DNA of 64,000 bases, taken from positions 2,232,001-2,296,000 of the forward strand of contig NZ_CP124681.1 in NCBI RefSeq assembly GCF_029961765.1. Direction: 5' to 3'. The stretch is from Nocardioides sp. QY071. Lineage in GTDB: Bacteria; Actinomycetota; Actinomycetes; Propionibacteriales; Nocardioidaceae. A program made the translations under genes and the position numbers. Positions 23,387 to 33,118 of this stretch are shown here, piece by piece. The notes under the pieces were generated by a model, which worked only from the letters and a program-made list of their open reading frames with translations, was not told the DNA's origin and made no database searches. How positions within the stretch are numbered: the stretch's first letter is position 1; each line of letters opens with the position of its first letter.

Positions 23387-24808
23387 TCAGATGTCGTAGT
23401 ACAGCTCGAACTCGTGCGGGTGCGGCCGCAGCTGCACGGGCGCGATCTCGTTCTCCCGCTTGTACGACGTCCACGTCTCGATCAGGTCGGGCGTGAACAC
23501 ATTGCCGACGGTGAGGAAGTCGTGATCGGCCTCGAGCGCTTCGAGCACCGCGCCCAGCGAGGTCGGCACCTGGGCGATCTCGGCCATCTCGTCCGGCGGG
23601 AGCTCGTAGATGTCCTTGTCGACCGGGGCGGGCGGCTCGGTCTTGTTCTGGATGCCGTCGAGGCCGGCGAGCATCAGGGCCGAGAAGGCGAGGTACGGGT
23701 TCGCCGACGGGTCGGGGAAGCGGGCCTCGACGCGCTTGGCCTTCGGGTTGCTGCCGGTGATCGGGATGCGGATCGAGGCGGAGCGGTTGCGCGAGGAGTA
23801 GACCAGCGAGATCGGGGCCTCGTAGCCGGGGACCAGGCGGTGGAACGAGTTCACCGTCGGGTTGGTGAACGCGAGCAGCGCGGGGGCGTGGTCGAGGATG
23901 CCGCCGATGTACCAGCGGGCGAGGTCGGACAGGCCGCCGTACCCGGTCTCGTCGTAGAACAGCGGCGAGCCGTCCTTCCACAGCGAGGAGTGGACGTGCA
24001 TGCCCGAGCCGTTGTCGCCGAAGATCGGCTTCGGCATGAAGGTGACGGACTTGCCCTGCTCCCAGGCGGTGTTCTTGATGAGGTACTTGAACTTCATCAC
24101 GTCGTCCGCGGCCTTGAGCAGCGTGTCGAAGCGGTAGTTGATCTCGGCCTGGCCGGCGGTGCCGACCTCGTGGTGCGCCCGCTCGACCTGGAGGCCGCAG
24201 GCCTCGAGGTTCTTGACCATGTCGGCGCGCAGGTCGCTGTAGTGGTCGTAGGGCTCGACGGGGAAGTAGCCGCCCTTGAGGCGCGTCTTGTAGCCCTTGT
24301 TCTCGCCGTCGTCCTTGCCGGAGTTCCACCAGCCCTCGACGGAGTCGATGTGGTAGTAGCCCTCGTTGACGCCGGTGGAGTACCGCACGTTGTCGAAGAT
24401 GTAGAACTCGGCCTCGGGGGCGAAGAAGGCGGTGTCCGCGATGCCGGTCGAGGCGAGGTACGCCAGCGCCTTCTTCGCGATGTTGCGGGGGTCGCGCGAG
24501 TACGCCTCGCCCGTGATCGGGTCGTGGATGAAGAAGTTGACGTTGAGGGTCTTCGACTTGCGGAAGGGGTCGACGTACGCCGTGGTCGGGTCGGGGAACA
24601 GCGACATGTCCGACTCGTTGATCGCCTGGAAGCCGCGGATCGAGGAGCCGTCGAAGCCCAGGCCGTCGTCGAAGACGGACTGGTCGAAGGACGAGGCCGG
24701 CACGGTGAAGTGCTGCATCACACCGGGCAGGTCGCAGAAGCGGACGTCGATCATCTCGACGCCCTCGTCCTTGATGTACTTGAGCAGCTCTTCGCTGTTG
24801 TTGAACAT
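23387..24808 (-). CDS. glnA: Glutamine synthetase type I
   Basis: A 473-residue GSI-beta enzyme (glutamate + NH3 + ATP to glutamine). Seen: [16 protein letters not shown] (N-terminal domain), [12 protein letters not shown], the metal/ATP segments [18 protein letters not shown] and [17 protein letters not shown], and NRSASIRIP. The adenylylation tyrosine motif [11 protein letters not shown] is present, so control by a GlnE-type adenylyltransferase is expected. ATG 24808 follows a GGAGGACC-like site and gives the standard [10 protein letters not shown]-terminus. A GlnR-like box lies about 115-150 bp upstream. A type III enzyme is encoded next to it. Confidence 0.97.
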   Translation of the reverse strand: MFNNSEELLKYIKDEGVEMIDVRFCDLPGVMQHFTVPASSFDQSVFDDGLGFDGSSIRGFQAINESDMSLFPDPTTAYVDPFRKSKTLNVNFFIHDPITGEAYSRDPRNIAKKALAYLASTGIADTAFFAPEAEFYIFDNVRYSTGVNEGYYHIDSVEGWWNSGKDDGENKGYKTRLKGGYFPVEPYDHYSDLRADMVKNLEACGLQVERAHHEVGTAGQAEINYRFDTLLKAADDVMKFKYLIKNTAWEQGKSVTFMPKPIFGDNGSGMHVHSSLWKDGSPLFYDETGYGGLSDLARWYIGGILDHAPALLAFTNPTVNSFHRLVPGYEAPISLVYSSRNRSASIRIPITGSNPKAKRVEARFPDPSANPYLAFSALMLAGLDGIQNKTEPPAPVDKDIYELPPDEMAEIAQVPTSLGAVLEALEADHDFLTVGNVFTPDLIETWTSYKRENEIAPVQLRPHPHEFELYYDI

Positions 24809-24922
24809 TCGGTCCTCCTCGGCTGTGGCGCCGCGGCCCAGCCATCGGTTCAGCCTGTGCGTTCGGGGGCACCGGTACGGCGATGGGCCGGAAACCCTCC
24901 CCGGCAACCTACCGAATGACCT

Positions 24923-24960
24923 GTTGCCGTCGCAGTACCGGTTTGTTTCGTCCGTGTTAA
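24923..24960 (-). promoter_or_regulatory. Candidate GlnR box upstream of glnA
   Basis: On the leftward strand the order is TTAAC (24956-24960)-N6-GAAAC (24945-24949)-N6-GTACT-N6-GCAAC (24923-24927). Compared with the actinobacterial GlnR consensus gTnAC-N6-GaAAC repeated twice, the first pair matches well and the second pair is weaker. It lies 115-152 bp before the glnA start. The regulator gene is not in the window. Confidence 0.55.
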
Positions 24961-24977
24961 CAACGCGCACGCCGAAC

Positions 24978-25006
24978 TGCCCCGGGCACTCGTTGAGTGC
25001 GGGGCA
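24978..25006 (-). terminator. Hairpin after the type III glutamine synthetase gene
   Basis: Directly downstream of the stop at 25025 there is a stem of TGCCCC...GGGGCA enclosing GCACTC-GTT-GAGTGC, with a two-base bulge. It separates the type III glutamine synthetase transcript from the glnA promoter region. No T-run is present. Confidence 0.6.
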
Positions 25007-25024
25007 GGCCGGTGGCGGGCCGGG

Positions 25025-27190
25025 TCAGCGGATGAAGAGCATCTCCTGGTAGGTCGGCAGCGACCACAGGTCGTCGGCGACGACGGCCTCGAGCGCGTCG
25101 GCGGCCTCGCGGACCGCGAGCATCGCGGGCAGGACGGTGTCGCGGTGGTACGCCGCCTCGTCCAGCCCGTGGTGGTCGGCGGCGCCGGCCTGGGCGGCGA
25201 CGAGGGCGGCGATGCCGGTGCGCAGCGTGGTCACCAGCTCGGTGACGGCGAGCAGGTCGGTGGTGTCGGCATCGACGCCGGCCGCCTTGAGCGAGGCGAC
25301 GTTGGTGGCGAGCTCGGTCTGGTACCGGACCGCGGCCGGGAGGATCGTCGTACGCGCGATCTCCTCGGTCAGGTTCGCCTCGACGTTGATCGTCATGACG
25401 TACTGCTCGACACCCACCTCGAAGCGGGACTCGAGCTCGGCCTCGCTGAAGACGCCGTACGTCGAGAACAGCTTCTTGGCCTCCGGCGTCTGGTACTCCG
25501 GCAGCGCGTCGACCGTCGTCCGCAGGTTCTTCAGGCCCCGCTGCTCGGCCTCGGCGTGCCACTCCTCGGAGTAGCCGTTGCCGTTGAACACGACCGCGCC
25601 GTGGTTCTCGACGACCTTGGCGAGGACCGACTGGACGGCGTCGTTGAACTCGGTGCCGGCCTCGAGCTCGGTGGCCAGGTAGTCGAGCGCCTCGGCCATG
25701 ATCGTGTTGATCACGACCATCGGCGCCGCGACGGTCTGGTTCGAGCCGGCGGCGCGGAACTCGAAGCGGTTGCCGGTGAAGGCCATCGGCGAGGTGCGGT
25801 TGCGGTCGCCGGCGTCCTTGGTCAGGTCGGGCAGTGTGTCGACGCCTACGGACAGGACGCCCTTCTGCTTCGACGAGGTCGCGCCGCCCTTGGCGATCTG
25901 CTCGAAGACATCCTGCAGCTGGTCGCCGAGGAAGATCGAGATGATCGCCGGCGGGGCCTCGTTGGCGCCGAGCCGGTGGTCGTTGCCGGCGCTGGCGATC
26001 GAGAGCCGCAGCAGGCCGCCGTACAGGTGGACGGCGCGGATCACCGCGGCGCAGAAGACGAGGAACTGCGCGTTGTCGTGGGGGTTGTCGCCCGGGTTGA
26101 GGAAGTTGCCCTGGTTGCCGTTACCGAACGAGAAGTTCACGTGCTTGCCCGAGCCGTTGACGCCCGCGAACGGCTTCTCGTGGAAGAGGCACTCGAAGCC
26201 GTGCGTCTTGGCGATCGACTTGAACGTCGACATGATCAGCTGCTGGTGGTCCGAGGCGAGGTTGGCGCGCTCGAAGACCGGTGCGATCTCGAACTGGCCG
26301 GGCGCGACCTCGTTGTGGCGGGTCTTCGCCGGGACGCCCAGCTTGAACAGGGCCCGCTCGGTGTCGTGCATGAAGCCCAGGACGCGCTCCGGAATGGCGC
26401 CGAAGTAGTGGTCGTCGAACTCCTGGCCCTTCGGCGGCTTCGCGCCGAACAGGGTGCGCCCGGCGTTGAGCAGGTCGGGGCGCGAGTTCACGAACGCGGT
26501 GTCGACCAGGAAGTACTCCTGCTCGGGACCGCAGTACGACACCACGTTGTCGATGTCCTTGTGGCCGAACAGCGCCAGGACGCGCTTGGCCTGCTCGGAC
26601 ATCGCGTTCTGCGAGCGCAGCAGCGGGGTCTTGTGGTCGAGGGCCTCACCGGTCATCGAGACGAAGATCGTCGGGATGCACAGGGTGTTGCCGTTGGGGT
26701 TCTCGAGGATGTACGCCGGCGACTGGACGTCCCAGCCGGTGTACCCGCGCGCCTCGAAGGTCGCCCGGATCCCACCGTTGGGGAAGGAGCTGGCGTCCGG
26801 CTCGCCCTGGACCAGCGTCTTGCCGGAGAACTCCCAGACCGCCGTACCGTCGCCGACCGGCTCCATGAACGAGTCGTGCTTCTCGGCGGTGAGGCCGGTC
26901 AGCGGGTAGAAGACGTGGGCGTAGTGCGTCACGCCCTTCTCCATCGCCCAGTCCTTCATCGCCGAGGCGACGATGTCGGCGACGGCGGGGTCGAGCTTCT
27001 GGCCGTTCTGGATGGTCGCGAAGACCGACTTGAACACCGACTTCGGCAGGCGCTTCTGCATCACCGCGAGGGAGAAGACGTTCTCGCCGTAGATGGCGCC
27101 GGTCTTCTCGTCGACGTCGAAGAACGCCGCCGGCGCCTCGTTCGCCTCGATGTTGCGGATCGCACCCAAGCGGGTCGGGTTCGAAGTCAT
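25025..27190 (-). CDS. glnN: Glutamine synthetase type III
   Basis: A 721-residue GSIII, far longer than the 473-residue GlnA next door. Typical GSIII segments are seen: [20 protein letters not shown] near the N-terminus, [51 protein letters not shown] and [23 protein letters not shown] forms double-ring dodecamers and lacks the adenylylation tyrosine loop of GSI. It makes glutamine from glutamate and ammonia. Its promoter region carries a four-part GlnR-like box. ATG 27190 follows a GGGAGTTC site. Confidence 0.96.
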   Translation of the reverse strand: MTSNPTRLGAIRNIEANEAPAAFFDVDEKTGAIYGENVFSLAVMQKRLPKSVFKSVFATIQNGQKLDPAVADIVASAMKDWAMEKGVTHYAHVFYPLTGLTAEKHDSFMEPVGDGTAVWEFSGKTLVQGEPDASSFPNGGIRATFEARGYTGWDVQSPAYILENPNGNTLCIPTIFVSMTGEALDHKTPLLRSQNAMSEQAKRVLALFGHKDIDNVVSYCGPEQEYFLVDTAFVNSRPDLLNAGRTLFGAKPPKGQEFDDHYFGAIPERVLGFMHDTERALFKLGVPAKTRHNEVAPGQFEIAPVFERANLASDHQQLIMSTFKSIAKTHGFECLFHEKPFAGVNGSGKHVNFSFGNGNQGNFLNPGDNPHDNAQFLVFCAAVIRAVHLYGGLLRLSIASAGNDHRLGANEAPPAIISIFLGDQLQDVFEQIAKGGATSSKQKGVLSVGVDTLPDLTKDAGDRNRTSPMAFTGNRFEFRAAGSNQTVAAPMVVINTIMAEALDYLATELEAGTEFNDAVQSVLAKVVENHGAVVFNGNGYSEEWHAEAEQRGLKNLRTTVDALPEYQTPEAKKLFSTYGVFSEAELESRFEVGVEQYVMTINVEANLTEEIARTTILPAAVRYQTELATNVASLKAAGVDADTTDLLAVTELVTTLRTGIAALVAAQAGAADHHGLDEAAYHRDTVLPAMLAVREAADALEAVVADDLWSLPTYQEMLFIR

Positions 27191-27258
27191 GTGAACTCCC
27201 TGGTGGTCTCAACAGATGCCGTCGCGCGGGCGACGCACAGGCGACGCTAGGGCGTCCA

Positions 27259-27296
27259 GATTTCTCAGGGTTGCCCTCGTGTTTCGGGCATGTAAC
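27259..27296 (-). promoter_or_regulatory. GlnR box upstream of the type III glutamine synthetase gene
   Basis: Reading leftward: GTTAC (27292-27296)-N6-GAAAC (27281-27285)-N6-GCAAC (27270-27274)-N6-AAATC (27259-27263). The first pair matches the GlnR consensus gTnAC-N6-GaAAC exactly, the third element has one mismatch and the fourth is weak, but all spacings are exactly 6. The box is 69 bp before the start codon at 27190. Confidence 0.7.
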
Positions 27297-27330
27297 AGGT
27301 TGCCTGGAGGGGCTTCGCTAGCGTTGGGGC

Positions 27331-27726
27331 GTGATCGAGAACGCATCCTGGGGTCGCCGCATCCTCGCCCTGCTCGTGGACTGGCTGCTGTGCACCCTGG
27401 TCGTGATCGCGATATTCGGCCTCGACGAGTACACCAAGCCCGGCTCCTTCGCCTCCGGCGCCGTCCTGATCGTGTTCGTCGTCGAGTCCGGGCTGATGAC
27501 CTGGCTCGGGGGCGGCTCGGCGGGAAAGCTGCTGACCGGCCTGTGCGTCGTACCCGCCGACGGGCACCTGCGCCGCCTCAGCCCCGTCAAGGCCATCGGC
27601 CGCCAGGTGCTGGTCGCGCTCGTCATCCCACCGCTCGTGTTCCGTCCCGACGGCCGCGGCCTGCACGACCTGTTCGCCGGTACGTCAACCGTCACCTTCG
27701 CGACGCTGCGCACCCTGACCAAGTAG
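27331..27726 (+). CDS. RDD family membrane protein
   Basis: A 131-residue membrane protein with three hydrophobic stretches: ILALLVDWLLCTLVVIAIFG, GAVLIVFVVESGLMTWLGG and VLVALVIPPLVF. The RDD signature residues are partly visible (GRRILALLVDWL; GKLLTGLCVV; RGLHDLFAGT). GTG 27331 is the start. RDD proteins next to glutamine synthetase genes are usual in actinobacteria; transport of a small solute has been suggested for some but not for this subtype. Confidence 0.85.
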   Translation: MIENASWGRRILALLVDWLLCTLVVIAIFGLDEYTKPGSFASGAVLIVFVVESGLMTWLGGGSAGKLLTGLCVVPADGHLRRLSPVKAIGRQVLVALVIPPLVFRPDGRGLHDLFAGTSTVTFATLRTLTK

Positions 27727-27727
27727 G

Positions 27728-28453
27728 TCAGTAGCCGACGAGCTTGGGCTTCGCCTCGATCGCGCGCAGGGGTTGGCCGGGACCGTCGATGGTGACGGTG
27801 CCGGGGATGGTCTGCCAGGGTCCGTCGGCGACCTTGTAGCGGCCGGTGTAGGTGGTGGAGAGGCTCGGGCGGTAGTCGCCCTTGCGGAGGTATTCGTGGG
27901 TGATGGTGAGGGCGGGGTAGGCGGCGCCGGGTTCGGTGGTGCTGGTGGTCTGGCCGTCGCCGAAGTGCCAGGTGTAGGTGGCGGGGGTCGCCTCGATCGT
28001 GACGGGTTGGTCGAGGAGGGTGACGGTGACGGTGGTCGGGGTCGTGGTGGTCGTGTAGAAGTTGGTCTTGAAATTGACCAGGGTCAGGCCGTCGGGTGGC
28101 TGGACGACGAGGGTGCCGGGATCGAGCTTGAGCTCGGCGAAGGCCTTCTGGACGTCGGCCAGCGTGAGTACGGGCTGCTGGTCCTCGGTGTTGCAGAAGC
28201 TTGCGTTGAGGAACTCGCCAGCCACCTGATCAGCGGCATCGCAGGCCCCGTTGCCAATCAATACCGGTTGGGACTTGGGGCCTGCACCGCCGACGTCGCC
28301 TCCGCTTGAGCCATGGCCTCCCTGGTCCTGGTGCACCTTCTGAATCCAGAAGCCAGCGCCGGAGGTCCCGGCTCCGGTGTCGTCGTCAGCAGCAGCCACG
28401 GCAGTCTGTTGCAAGACAGCGGCCGTGATTGCAGTAGCCAGAAGCCTTCTCAC
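27728..28453 (-). CDS. Secreted PKD-domain protein
   Basis: A 241-residue exported protein. GTG 28453 was chosen because it overlaps the upstream stop (GTGA) and yields MRRLLATAITAAVLQQTAV, a good signal peptide ending near AVAAA. A Gly/Ser-rich segment follows, then ATPATYTWHFGDGQTTST (about residues 155-172), the hallmark of a PKD domain, ending in an immunoglobulin-like fold. It is coupled to the lipoprotein gene upstream. Such pairs of DUF6318-type lipoprotein and PKD protein occur in Nocardioides-like genomes; function unknown. Confidence 0.8.
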   Translation of the reverse strand: MRRLLATAITAAVLQQTAVAAADDDTGAGTSGAGFWIQKVHQDQGGHGSSGGDVGGAGPKSQPVLIGNGACDAADQVAGEFLNASFCNTEDQQPVLTLADVQKAFAELKLDPGTLVVQPPDGLTLVNFKTNFYTTTTTPTTVTVTLLDQPVTIEATPATYTWHFGDGQTTSTTEPGAAYPALTITHEYLRKGDYRPSLSTTYTGRYKVADGPWQTIPGTVTIDGPGQPLRAIEAKPKLVGY

Positions 28454-29028
28454 GACACCTGCATCGCTTCCAGGCGCCATTGGGAGCCAAGCCAAGCGAC
28501 AGCGACCACGACCTCGGACGTCGCCGCCGGATTGGTCGTCGAGCTGCCGTCGCCCGACACGACGAGCTGCTTGTCCGTCGAGGCCGACATCTTCGCTTCG
28601 AACGCGTATTGAGATGAATCCTTGTTCTTGAGCTGGTTCACCTTGTCCAGGTGGACTGAATAGTTGCCGCCCTCGATGTGGCCGCCGTCGGAGTAGAGAT
28701 CTTGGACACCGCGGATGCCCGCCTTGCAGCCGTCGCAGCTCGGCCCGGACACCGCCTTGAGCGCCTTCACATCGCCAGTGACCTGGGCGTAGTTGACCAG
28801 CTCCCAGTAGTACCCGATGAACGCCCGAGCCCCGGCCTCACTCGCCTCGGCCGCCGCAGCCGGCAGCTCGGGCTCCACCGGGTCGGGCGCGGCGGAGGTG
28901 GGCGTCTCCATCTTCCCCGTCGGGCTCCAGGTCGAGGTCGGGTCCCGTGGGGACGGGCCGTCGTCGGAGCAGCCGGCAGCGAGCAGCAGCACCAGGGCCG
29001 CGGCGGCGGCGCGGAGCGTCGTACCCAT
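28450..29028 (-). CDS. DUF6318-like lipoprotein
   Basis: A 192-residue lipoprotein. The signal sequence LRAAAAALVLLLAAGC ends in a lipobox LAAGC, so the mature protein starts at Cys20 and is anchored on the outer face of the membrane. A Pro/Ser/Ala-rich spacer (about 20-60) leads to a compact domain with FIGYYWELVNYAQVTGD and VSGPSCDGCKAGIRGV, which matches the DUF6318 family. ATG 29028 has GGGAGGA just upstream. Function unknown. Confidence 0.85.
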   Translation of the reverse strand: MGTTLRAAAAALVLLLAAGCSDDGPSPRDPTSTWSPTGKMETPTSAAPDPVEPELPAAAAEASEAGARAFIGYYWELVNYAQVTGDVKALKAVSGPSCDGCKAGIRGVQDLYSDGGHIEGGNYSVHLDKVNQLKNKDSSQYAFEAKMSASTDKQLVVSGDGSSTTNPAATSEVVVAVAWLGSQWRLEAMQVS

Positions 29029-29144
29029 GGGTCCTCCCGAGAATTGCAGCGCCCGGACCGGGGACGCGTTCGCGACGCTATCCCGATCCGGGCGGCAGGC
29101 GCCACCAACAGGCGGCGGGCTGTGGAGAGAGGAGCAGACGCGGA

Positions 29145-29861
29145 TCAGCGACCGCGGAGGTTGCCGCGCATGCCCTTCATCGAGGTGGGCACCGGGCCGC
29201 GGGGGAGCGGGACCTTCGGGCGCTGGGCGTCGAGGGCGCGCAGCCGCTGGCGGAGCTCGGTGATCTCGGCCGGCTTGACCTGGCGGCCGAGCTTCTGGAC
29301 GTGGCGGACCAGCTTGTTGAGCGGGACCTGACCCTCGTCCTTGCCGACGAGTACGTCGTGGACGGGGTAGTCGCCGGCGACGCGCTCGTGCTTCTTGTGC
29401 TCGCTGGCCATCAGCGCCTTGAGGCGCGCGGGGTTGCCCTCGCCGACCAGGACGATCCCCGGCGGGCCGACGACCCGGTGGACCATGTCCTGCTGCTTGG
29501 TGAAGCCGACGACCTCCTCGATCACCCAGCCGCGGCGCAGCATGGTGAGGGCGCGGGCGGCGGCACCGAGCTGGCCGTCGAGGCGGGCGAACGCCGCCTT
29601 CTGAGCGCGGCGACCGAAGACGATCATCACGGCGAGCAGGCCGATCAGGAAGGTCGCGACGCCGGCGAGGATCCAGCTGAAGACCGAGTCGTTGTGGGGC
29701 AGGACCAGCCGGAACAGCGCCAGGCCGAGGCCGCCGAACACCAGGAACGAGCCGATCATCCACCAGCGGATGGCCGGGTCGACCTCCCGGGACATCTTGT
29801 AGGTCTCGAGGATCTGCCGGCGGCGGCTCATCGTGGACGGGTCGAGAGGCGTGTTCGACAT
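29145..29861 (-). CDS. DUF4191 membrane protein
   Basis: A 238-residue protein with two transmembrane helices (WMIGSFLVFGGLGLALFRLV and FSWILAGVATFLIGLLAVMI) and a cytosolic C-terminal part containing RRGWVIEEVVGFTKQQDMVH, which is typical of DUF4191. The gene is a regular companion of lipA in actinobacteria. ATG 29861 gives MSNTPLDPSTMSRRRQILET; the gene starts 17 bp after lipA ends, so cotranscription is likely. Function unknown. Confidence 0.9.
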   Translation of the reverse strand: MSNTPLDPSTMSRRRQILETYKMSREVDPAIRWWMIGSFLVFGGLGLALFRLVLPHNDSVFSWILAGVATFLIGLLAVMIVFGRRAQKAAFARLDGQLGAAARALTMLRRGWVIEEVVGFTKQQDMVHRVVGPPGIVLVGEGNPARLKALMASEHKKHERVAGDYPVHDVLVGKDEGQVPLNKLVRHVQKLGRQVKPAEITELRQRLRALDAQRPKVPLPRGPVPTSMKGMRGNLRGR

Positions 29862-29878
29862 GGGGTGCTGCGTTCTCC

Positions 29879-30823
29879 TCAGGCAGTTGCTTCGGCGCGG
29901 TCGTCCCGCGCGGCCATCGCCTGACGATACAGACGACCGGCGCGGTACGACGAACGCACGAGCGGTCCCGAGAGCACTCCGCTGAAGCCGATCTCCTCGG
30001 CTTCGGTGGCGAGCTCGACGAACTCCTCGGGCTTGACCCACCGTTCGACGGGGTGGTGCCGGAGGCTGGGGCGCAGGTACTGGGTGATGGTGACCAGCTC
30101 GCAGCCGGCCTCGTGCAGGTCCTGGAGCGCGTCCGAGACCTCGTCGCGGGTCTCGCCCATGCCGAGGATCAGGTTGGACTTGGTGACCAGTCCGAACGCG
30201 CGGGCCTGGGTGAGCACGTCGAGGGAGCGCTCATAGCGGAAGCCGGGGCGGATCCGCTTGAAGATCCGTGGCACGGTCTCCACGTTGTGGGCCAGGACCT
30301 CGGGGCGGGACTCGAAGACCTCGGCGAGCAGTGCGGGGTCGCCGTTGAAGTCGGGGATGAGGTTCTCCACGCCGGTCTCGGGGTTGAGGTCGTGGATGGC
30401 GCGCACGGTCTCGGCGTAGAGCCAGGCGCCGCCGTCGGGCAGGTCGTCGCGGGCGACGCCGGTGATGGTGGCGTACTTGAGGCCCATGGTCTGGACCGAC
30501 TCGGCGACGCGGCGGGGTTCGTCGCGGTCGAGGGGTTGGGGCTTGCCGGTGTCGATCTGGCAGAAGTCGCAGCGGCGGGTGCACTGGTCGCCGCCGATGA
30601 GGAAGGTGGCTTCCTTGTCCTCCCAGCATTCGAAGATGTTGGGGCAGCCGGCTTCCTCGCACACGGTGTGGAGGCCTTCGGACTTCACCAGGCTCTTCAG
30701 GGACCGGTATTCGGGGCCCATCGTGGCCTTGGTGCGGATCCAGGACGGCTTGCGCTCGATCGGGGTCTCCGCGTTGCGGACCTCCAGGCGGAGGAGCTTG
30801 CGCCCCTCGGGTGTCGCACTCAC
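29879..30823 (-). CDS. lipA: Lipoyl synthase
   Basis: A 314-residue radical-SAM enzyme that inserts two sulfurs into protein-bound octanoate. The auxiliary cluster motif [12 protein letters not shown] (about residues 55-66) and the radical-SAM motif CTRRCDFCQ (about 81-89) are intact, and RSSY near the C-terminus supplies the serine ligand of the auxiliary cluster. It lies 4 bp after lipB, giving a lipB-lipA-DUF4191 operon that supplies the lipoyl groups of SucB (33.1-34.9 kb) and the glycine cleavage system. Confidence 0.97.
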   Translation of the reverse strand: MSATPEGRKLLRLEVRNAETPIERKPSWIRTKATMGPEYRSLKSLVKSEGLHTVCEEAGCPNIFECWEDKEATFLIGGDQCTRRCDFCQIDTGKPQPLDRDEPRRVAESVQTMGLKYATITGVARDDLPDGGAWLYAETVRAIHDLNPETGVENLIPDFNGDPALLAEVFESRPEVLAHNVETVPRIFKRIRPGFRYERSLDVLTQARAFGLVTKSNLILGMGETRDEVSDALQDLHEAGCELVTITQYLRPSLRHHPVERWVKPEEFVELATEAEEIGFSGVLSGPLVRSSYRAGRLYRQAMAARDDRAEATA

Positions 30824-30827
30824 CGGT

Positions 30828-31559
30828 TCAGCCTACTCGGGGATAGCTGACGACCGGCACGGCCACCCTCGCCGGGTCGGGCCGCGGTTCGTAGTCGGGG
30901 GTGAGGACGTAGTCCTTCCACTCCAGGAGCTCGGCCAGGTGCCGTCGTACGGACTCGAGGACCTCGCGCACCGGTACGTCCCGTCCCAGCTCGGCGCTCA
31001 GCGAGGTGACACCGGCGTCGGAGATGCCGCACGGCACGAACCGGTCGTACCAGCTCAGGTCGACGTCGCAGTTCAGTGCGAAGCCGTGCATGGCGACGCC
31101 GTTGCGGACCCGGATGCCGATGGCCGCGATCTTGCGCTCGTCGCCCTTCTCGTCGGCCTTGAGCCACACGCCGGTGCGGCCCGGGATCCGCGCGGTCGTG
31201 ACGCCGAGCTCGGCGCACACGGCGATGATCGCCTCCTCGAGCCGGCGCACGTAGTCGAGGACCTTCACGTGGTCGGGCAGCCGGACGATCGGGTACGCCA
31301 CCAGCTGGCCCGGGCCGTGGAAGGTGATCTTGCCGCCGCGGTCGACCTCGATGATCGGCGCACCGCCGGGGTCGGCGGGGCGCTCGTGGGCCTCGGTGCG
31401 GCGGCTGGCGGTGAAGACGGGCGGGTGCTCGAGGAGGAGCACGGTGTCGGTCAGCTCGCCGGCGACGACCTGCGCGTGCAGCTCGCGCTGCAGGTCCCAC
31501 GCCGTGACGTAGTCGATGAAGTCCGGTCCCAGTCCGTCCTCGCGGAAGGTCAGCGTCAC
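30828..31559 (-). CDS. lipB: Octanoyl-ACP:protein octanoyltransferase
   Basis: A 243-residue LipB. The signature [18 protein letters not shown] is clear, and the catalytic pair is visible as Cys in RFVPCGISD and Lys in [14 protein letters not shown] 31559 is the preferred start because the usual LipB N-terminus (VTLTF...[16 protein letters not shown]) begins there; ATG 31601 would add 14 residues. It provides octanoyl groups for LipA. Confidence 0.95.
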   Translation of the reverse strand: MTLTFREDGLGPDFIDYVTAWDLQRELHAQVVAGELTDTVLLLEHPPVFTASRRTEAHERPADPGGAPIIEVDRGGKITFHGPGQLVAYPIVRLPDHVKVLDYVRRLEEAIIAVCAELGVTTARIPGRTGVWLKADEKGDERKIAAIGIRVRNGVAMHGFALNCDVDLSWYDRFVPCGISDAGVTSLSAELGRDVPVREVLESVRRHLAELLEWKDYVLTPDYEPRPDPARVAVPVVSYPRVG

Positions 31560-31630
31560 GACGTCGAGCGTACTCCCGGGCCTGTGGATGAGATCCGGCA
31601 CCTGTCGGAGGTCGGGTCCAGGATCTTCCC

Positions 31631-32242
31631 ATGCGGATCTCGGGCCCTCGGGCCGTCCTTCTCGGGACCGCCGCGATCGTCCTCACGGTCCTCGCGGCGG
31701 TCGCGGTCCTGGTGCTGCGCGGGGGTGGCCCGCCGCCGTCCGGTACGCCGGCCGCCCGCCCTCGTGCCGTCGTCGCTCCCGCCGCCGGCCGGGTCGGCGT
31801 GGCTCGCGCCGTGGGCTCGCTCGCGGTGCTGCGCGACTGGGACCGCTCGCGAGCGCGGGCCTGGGCCAGCGGCGACGTCGATGCGCTCCGGGCGCTCTAC
31901 GTGCGGGGCTCGCCCGCGGGGGCACGGGACGTGGCGATGCTGCGTGCCTGGCTGCGGCGCGGCCTACGGGTGGAGGGGATGGCGATGCAGGTCCTCACGG
32001 TCGAGCTGCGGCGGCGCACCGACCGGCGGCTCGTGCTCGTCGTCACGGATCGGTTGGCGGGCGCCGTGGGCGTGCGGGCGGGGTCGGGGGAGCGGGTGGC
32101 GCTGCCGCGAGACGGACCATCGACCCGGCGGTTGGTGTTCGTCCGGTCGGGCGACGCGTGGCTGCTCGCGTCGGCTCAGGCCGTGGTGGCGCGCAGCCCG
32201 GTCGCGAGCACGGACTCGACGTCGGGGTCGGCGAAGCCGTAG
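31631..32242 (+). CDS. Membrane-anchored hypothetical protein
   Basis: A 203-residue protein with an N-terminal hydrophobic helix (AVLLGTAAIVLTVLAAVAVLV) that acts as signal anchor, followed by a Pro/Ala-rich linker. The extracytoplasmic domain (about 60-190) contains SLAVLRDWDRSRARAWASGD and DVDALRALYVRGSPAGARD, weakly recalling NTF2/Mce-associated-type domains. I do not recognise a family. The end overlaps the convergent epimerase gene by 67 bp. Confidence 0.65.
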   Translation: MRISGPRAVLLGTAAIVLTVLAAVAVLVLRGGGPPPSGTPAARPRAVVAPAAGRVGVARAVGSLAVLRDWDRSRARAWASGDVDALRALYVRGSPAGARDVAMLRAWLRRGLRVEGMAMQVLTVELRRRTDRRLVLVVTDRLAGAVGVRAGSGERVALPRDGPSTRRLVFVRSGDAWLLASAQAVVARSPVASTDSTSGSAKP

Positions 32243-33093
32243 CCGAGGTCGAGCAGCGCCGCCGGGCGCAGGTTGAGCGAGCCGAGAACCTCGTCGGCCA
32301 TCGGCCCGGCAGCCAGTCGGATCGCTGCCGCGGGTGCCGGCAGCAGCGCCGGGCGGTGGACCAGCCGGGCCAGCGCCCGGGTGAACTCCGCGTTGGTGGG
32401 CGTGTCCGGCGCGCACAGGTTGAACGGACCCGACGCCGTCGGGTGCTCGAGGAGGAACGCTGCTGCGCCGATCCAGTCGCGCAGCGAGATGAGGGGGTAG
32501 TACTGACGACCATTGCCCAGGCGACCGCCGAGACCGGCGAGGAACTGGAGGCGCTGCTGCTGCAGGGGCGCGTTGCTCCGGTCCTGGACGGGAGCGGTGC
32601 GCAGTCGTACGACGCGCGCGCCGGCCCGAGCCGCGGGTTCGGTGGCCGCTTCCCACTCGCGGGCGACGCGGGTGAGCAGGGCGTGGCCCCGGGTGTCCGA
32701 GGCCTCGGTCAGCTCCGTGGGCCCGTGGTCGCCGTACCAGCTGACGCCGGAGGCGTTGACCAGGGCGGGCGGGCTCGGCGCCGCGGCGATCGTGGCGGCG
32801 AGCAGGCCGGTGGTGGCACGGCGGCTGGTCATGACGTCGCGCGCCCACTTCTTGGAGTGGGGGTTGCCGATCAGGGGCGCGCCGGCGAGGTTGACGACGA
32901 CGTCGGCGCCTCGGACGAGCCCGGTGTCGACCACGCCGGACTGCGGGTCCCAGCGGGACTCGGCGGTGTCGGGGGCATGCCCAGGAGCCGGGTCACGGCG
33001 GACCAGGCACGTGACATCGTGGCCTCGGCCGCGCAGCTCGGTGACGAGCCGGCGGCCGAGGAAGCCGGACGAGCCGGCGACGACCACGTGCAC
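32176..33093 (-). CDS. TIGR01777 family NAD(P)-dependent epimerase-like protein
   Basis: A 305-residue extended short-chain dehydrogenase. The Rossmann motif VVAGSSGFLGRRLVTEL is at the N-terminus, followed by VVNLAGAPLIG; SGVSWYGDHG holds the Tyr region. The C-terminal DUF1731 part (LLPAPAAAIRLAAGPMADEV) defines the TIGR01777/YfcH group. The lysine of the YxxxK pair is not obvious. Substrate unknown. It stands 26 bp upstream of sucB's stop on the same strand. Confidence 0.88.
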   Translation of the reverse strand: MHVVVAGSSGFLGRRLVTELRGRGHDVTCLVRRDPAPGHAPDTAESRWDPQSGVVDTGLVRGADVVVNLAGAPLIGNPHSKKWARDVMTSRRATTGLLAATIAAAPSPPALVNASGVSWYGDHGPTELTEASDTRGHALLTRVAREWEAATEPAARAGARVVRLRTAPVQDRSNAPLQQQRLQFLAGLGGRLGNGRQYYPLISLRDWIGAAAFLLEHPTASGPFNLCAPDTPTNAEFTRALARLVHRPALLPAPAAAIRLAAGPMADEVLGSLNLRPAALLDLGYGFADPDVESVLATGLRATTA

Positions 33094-33118
33094 GTTGACT
33101 CCCGCTGTCCGGGTCGGC

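Noticed and set aside
25145..27250. 701-codon open frame antisense to the type III glutamine synthetase
   Set aside because: Mirror of a highly biased coding strand; no domain recognisable.
31560..31601. ATG 31601 as the lipB start
   Set aside because: It adds 14 residues before the usual LipB N-terminus and lacks a ribosome-binding site; GTG 31559 is preferred, though not certain.
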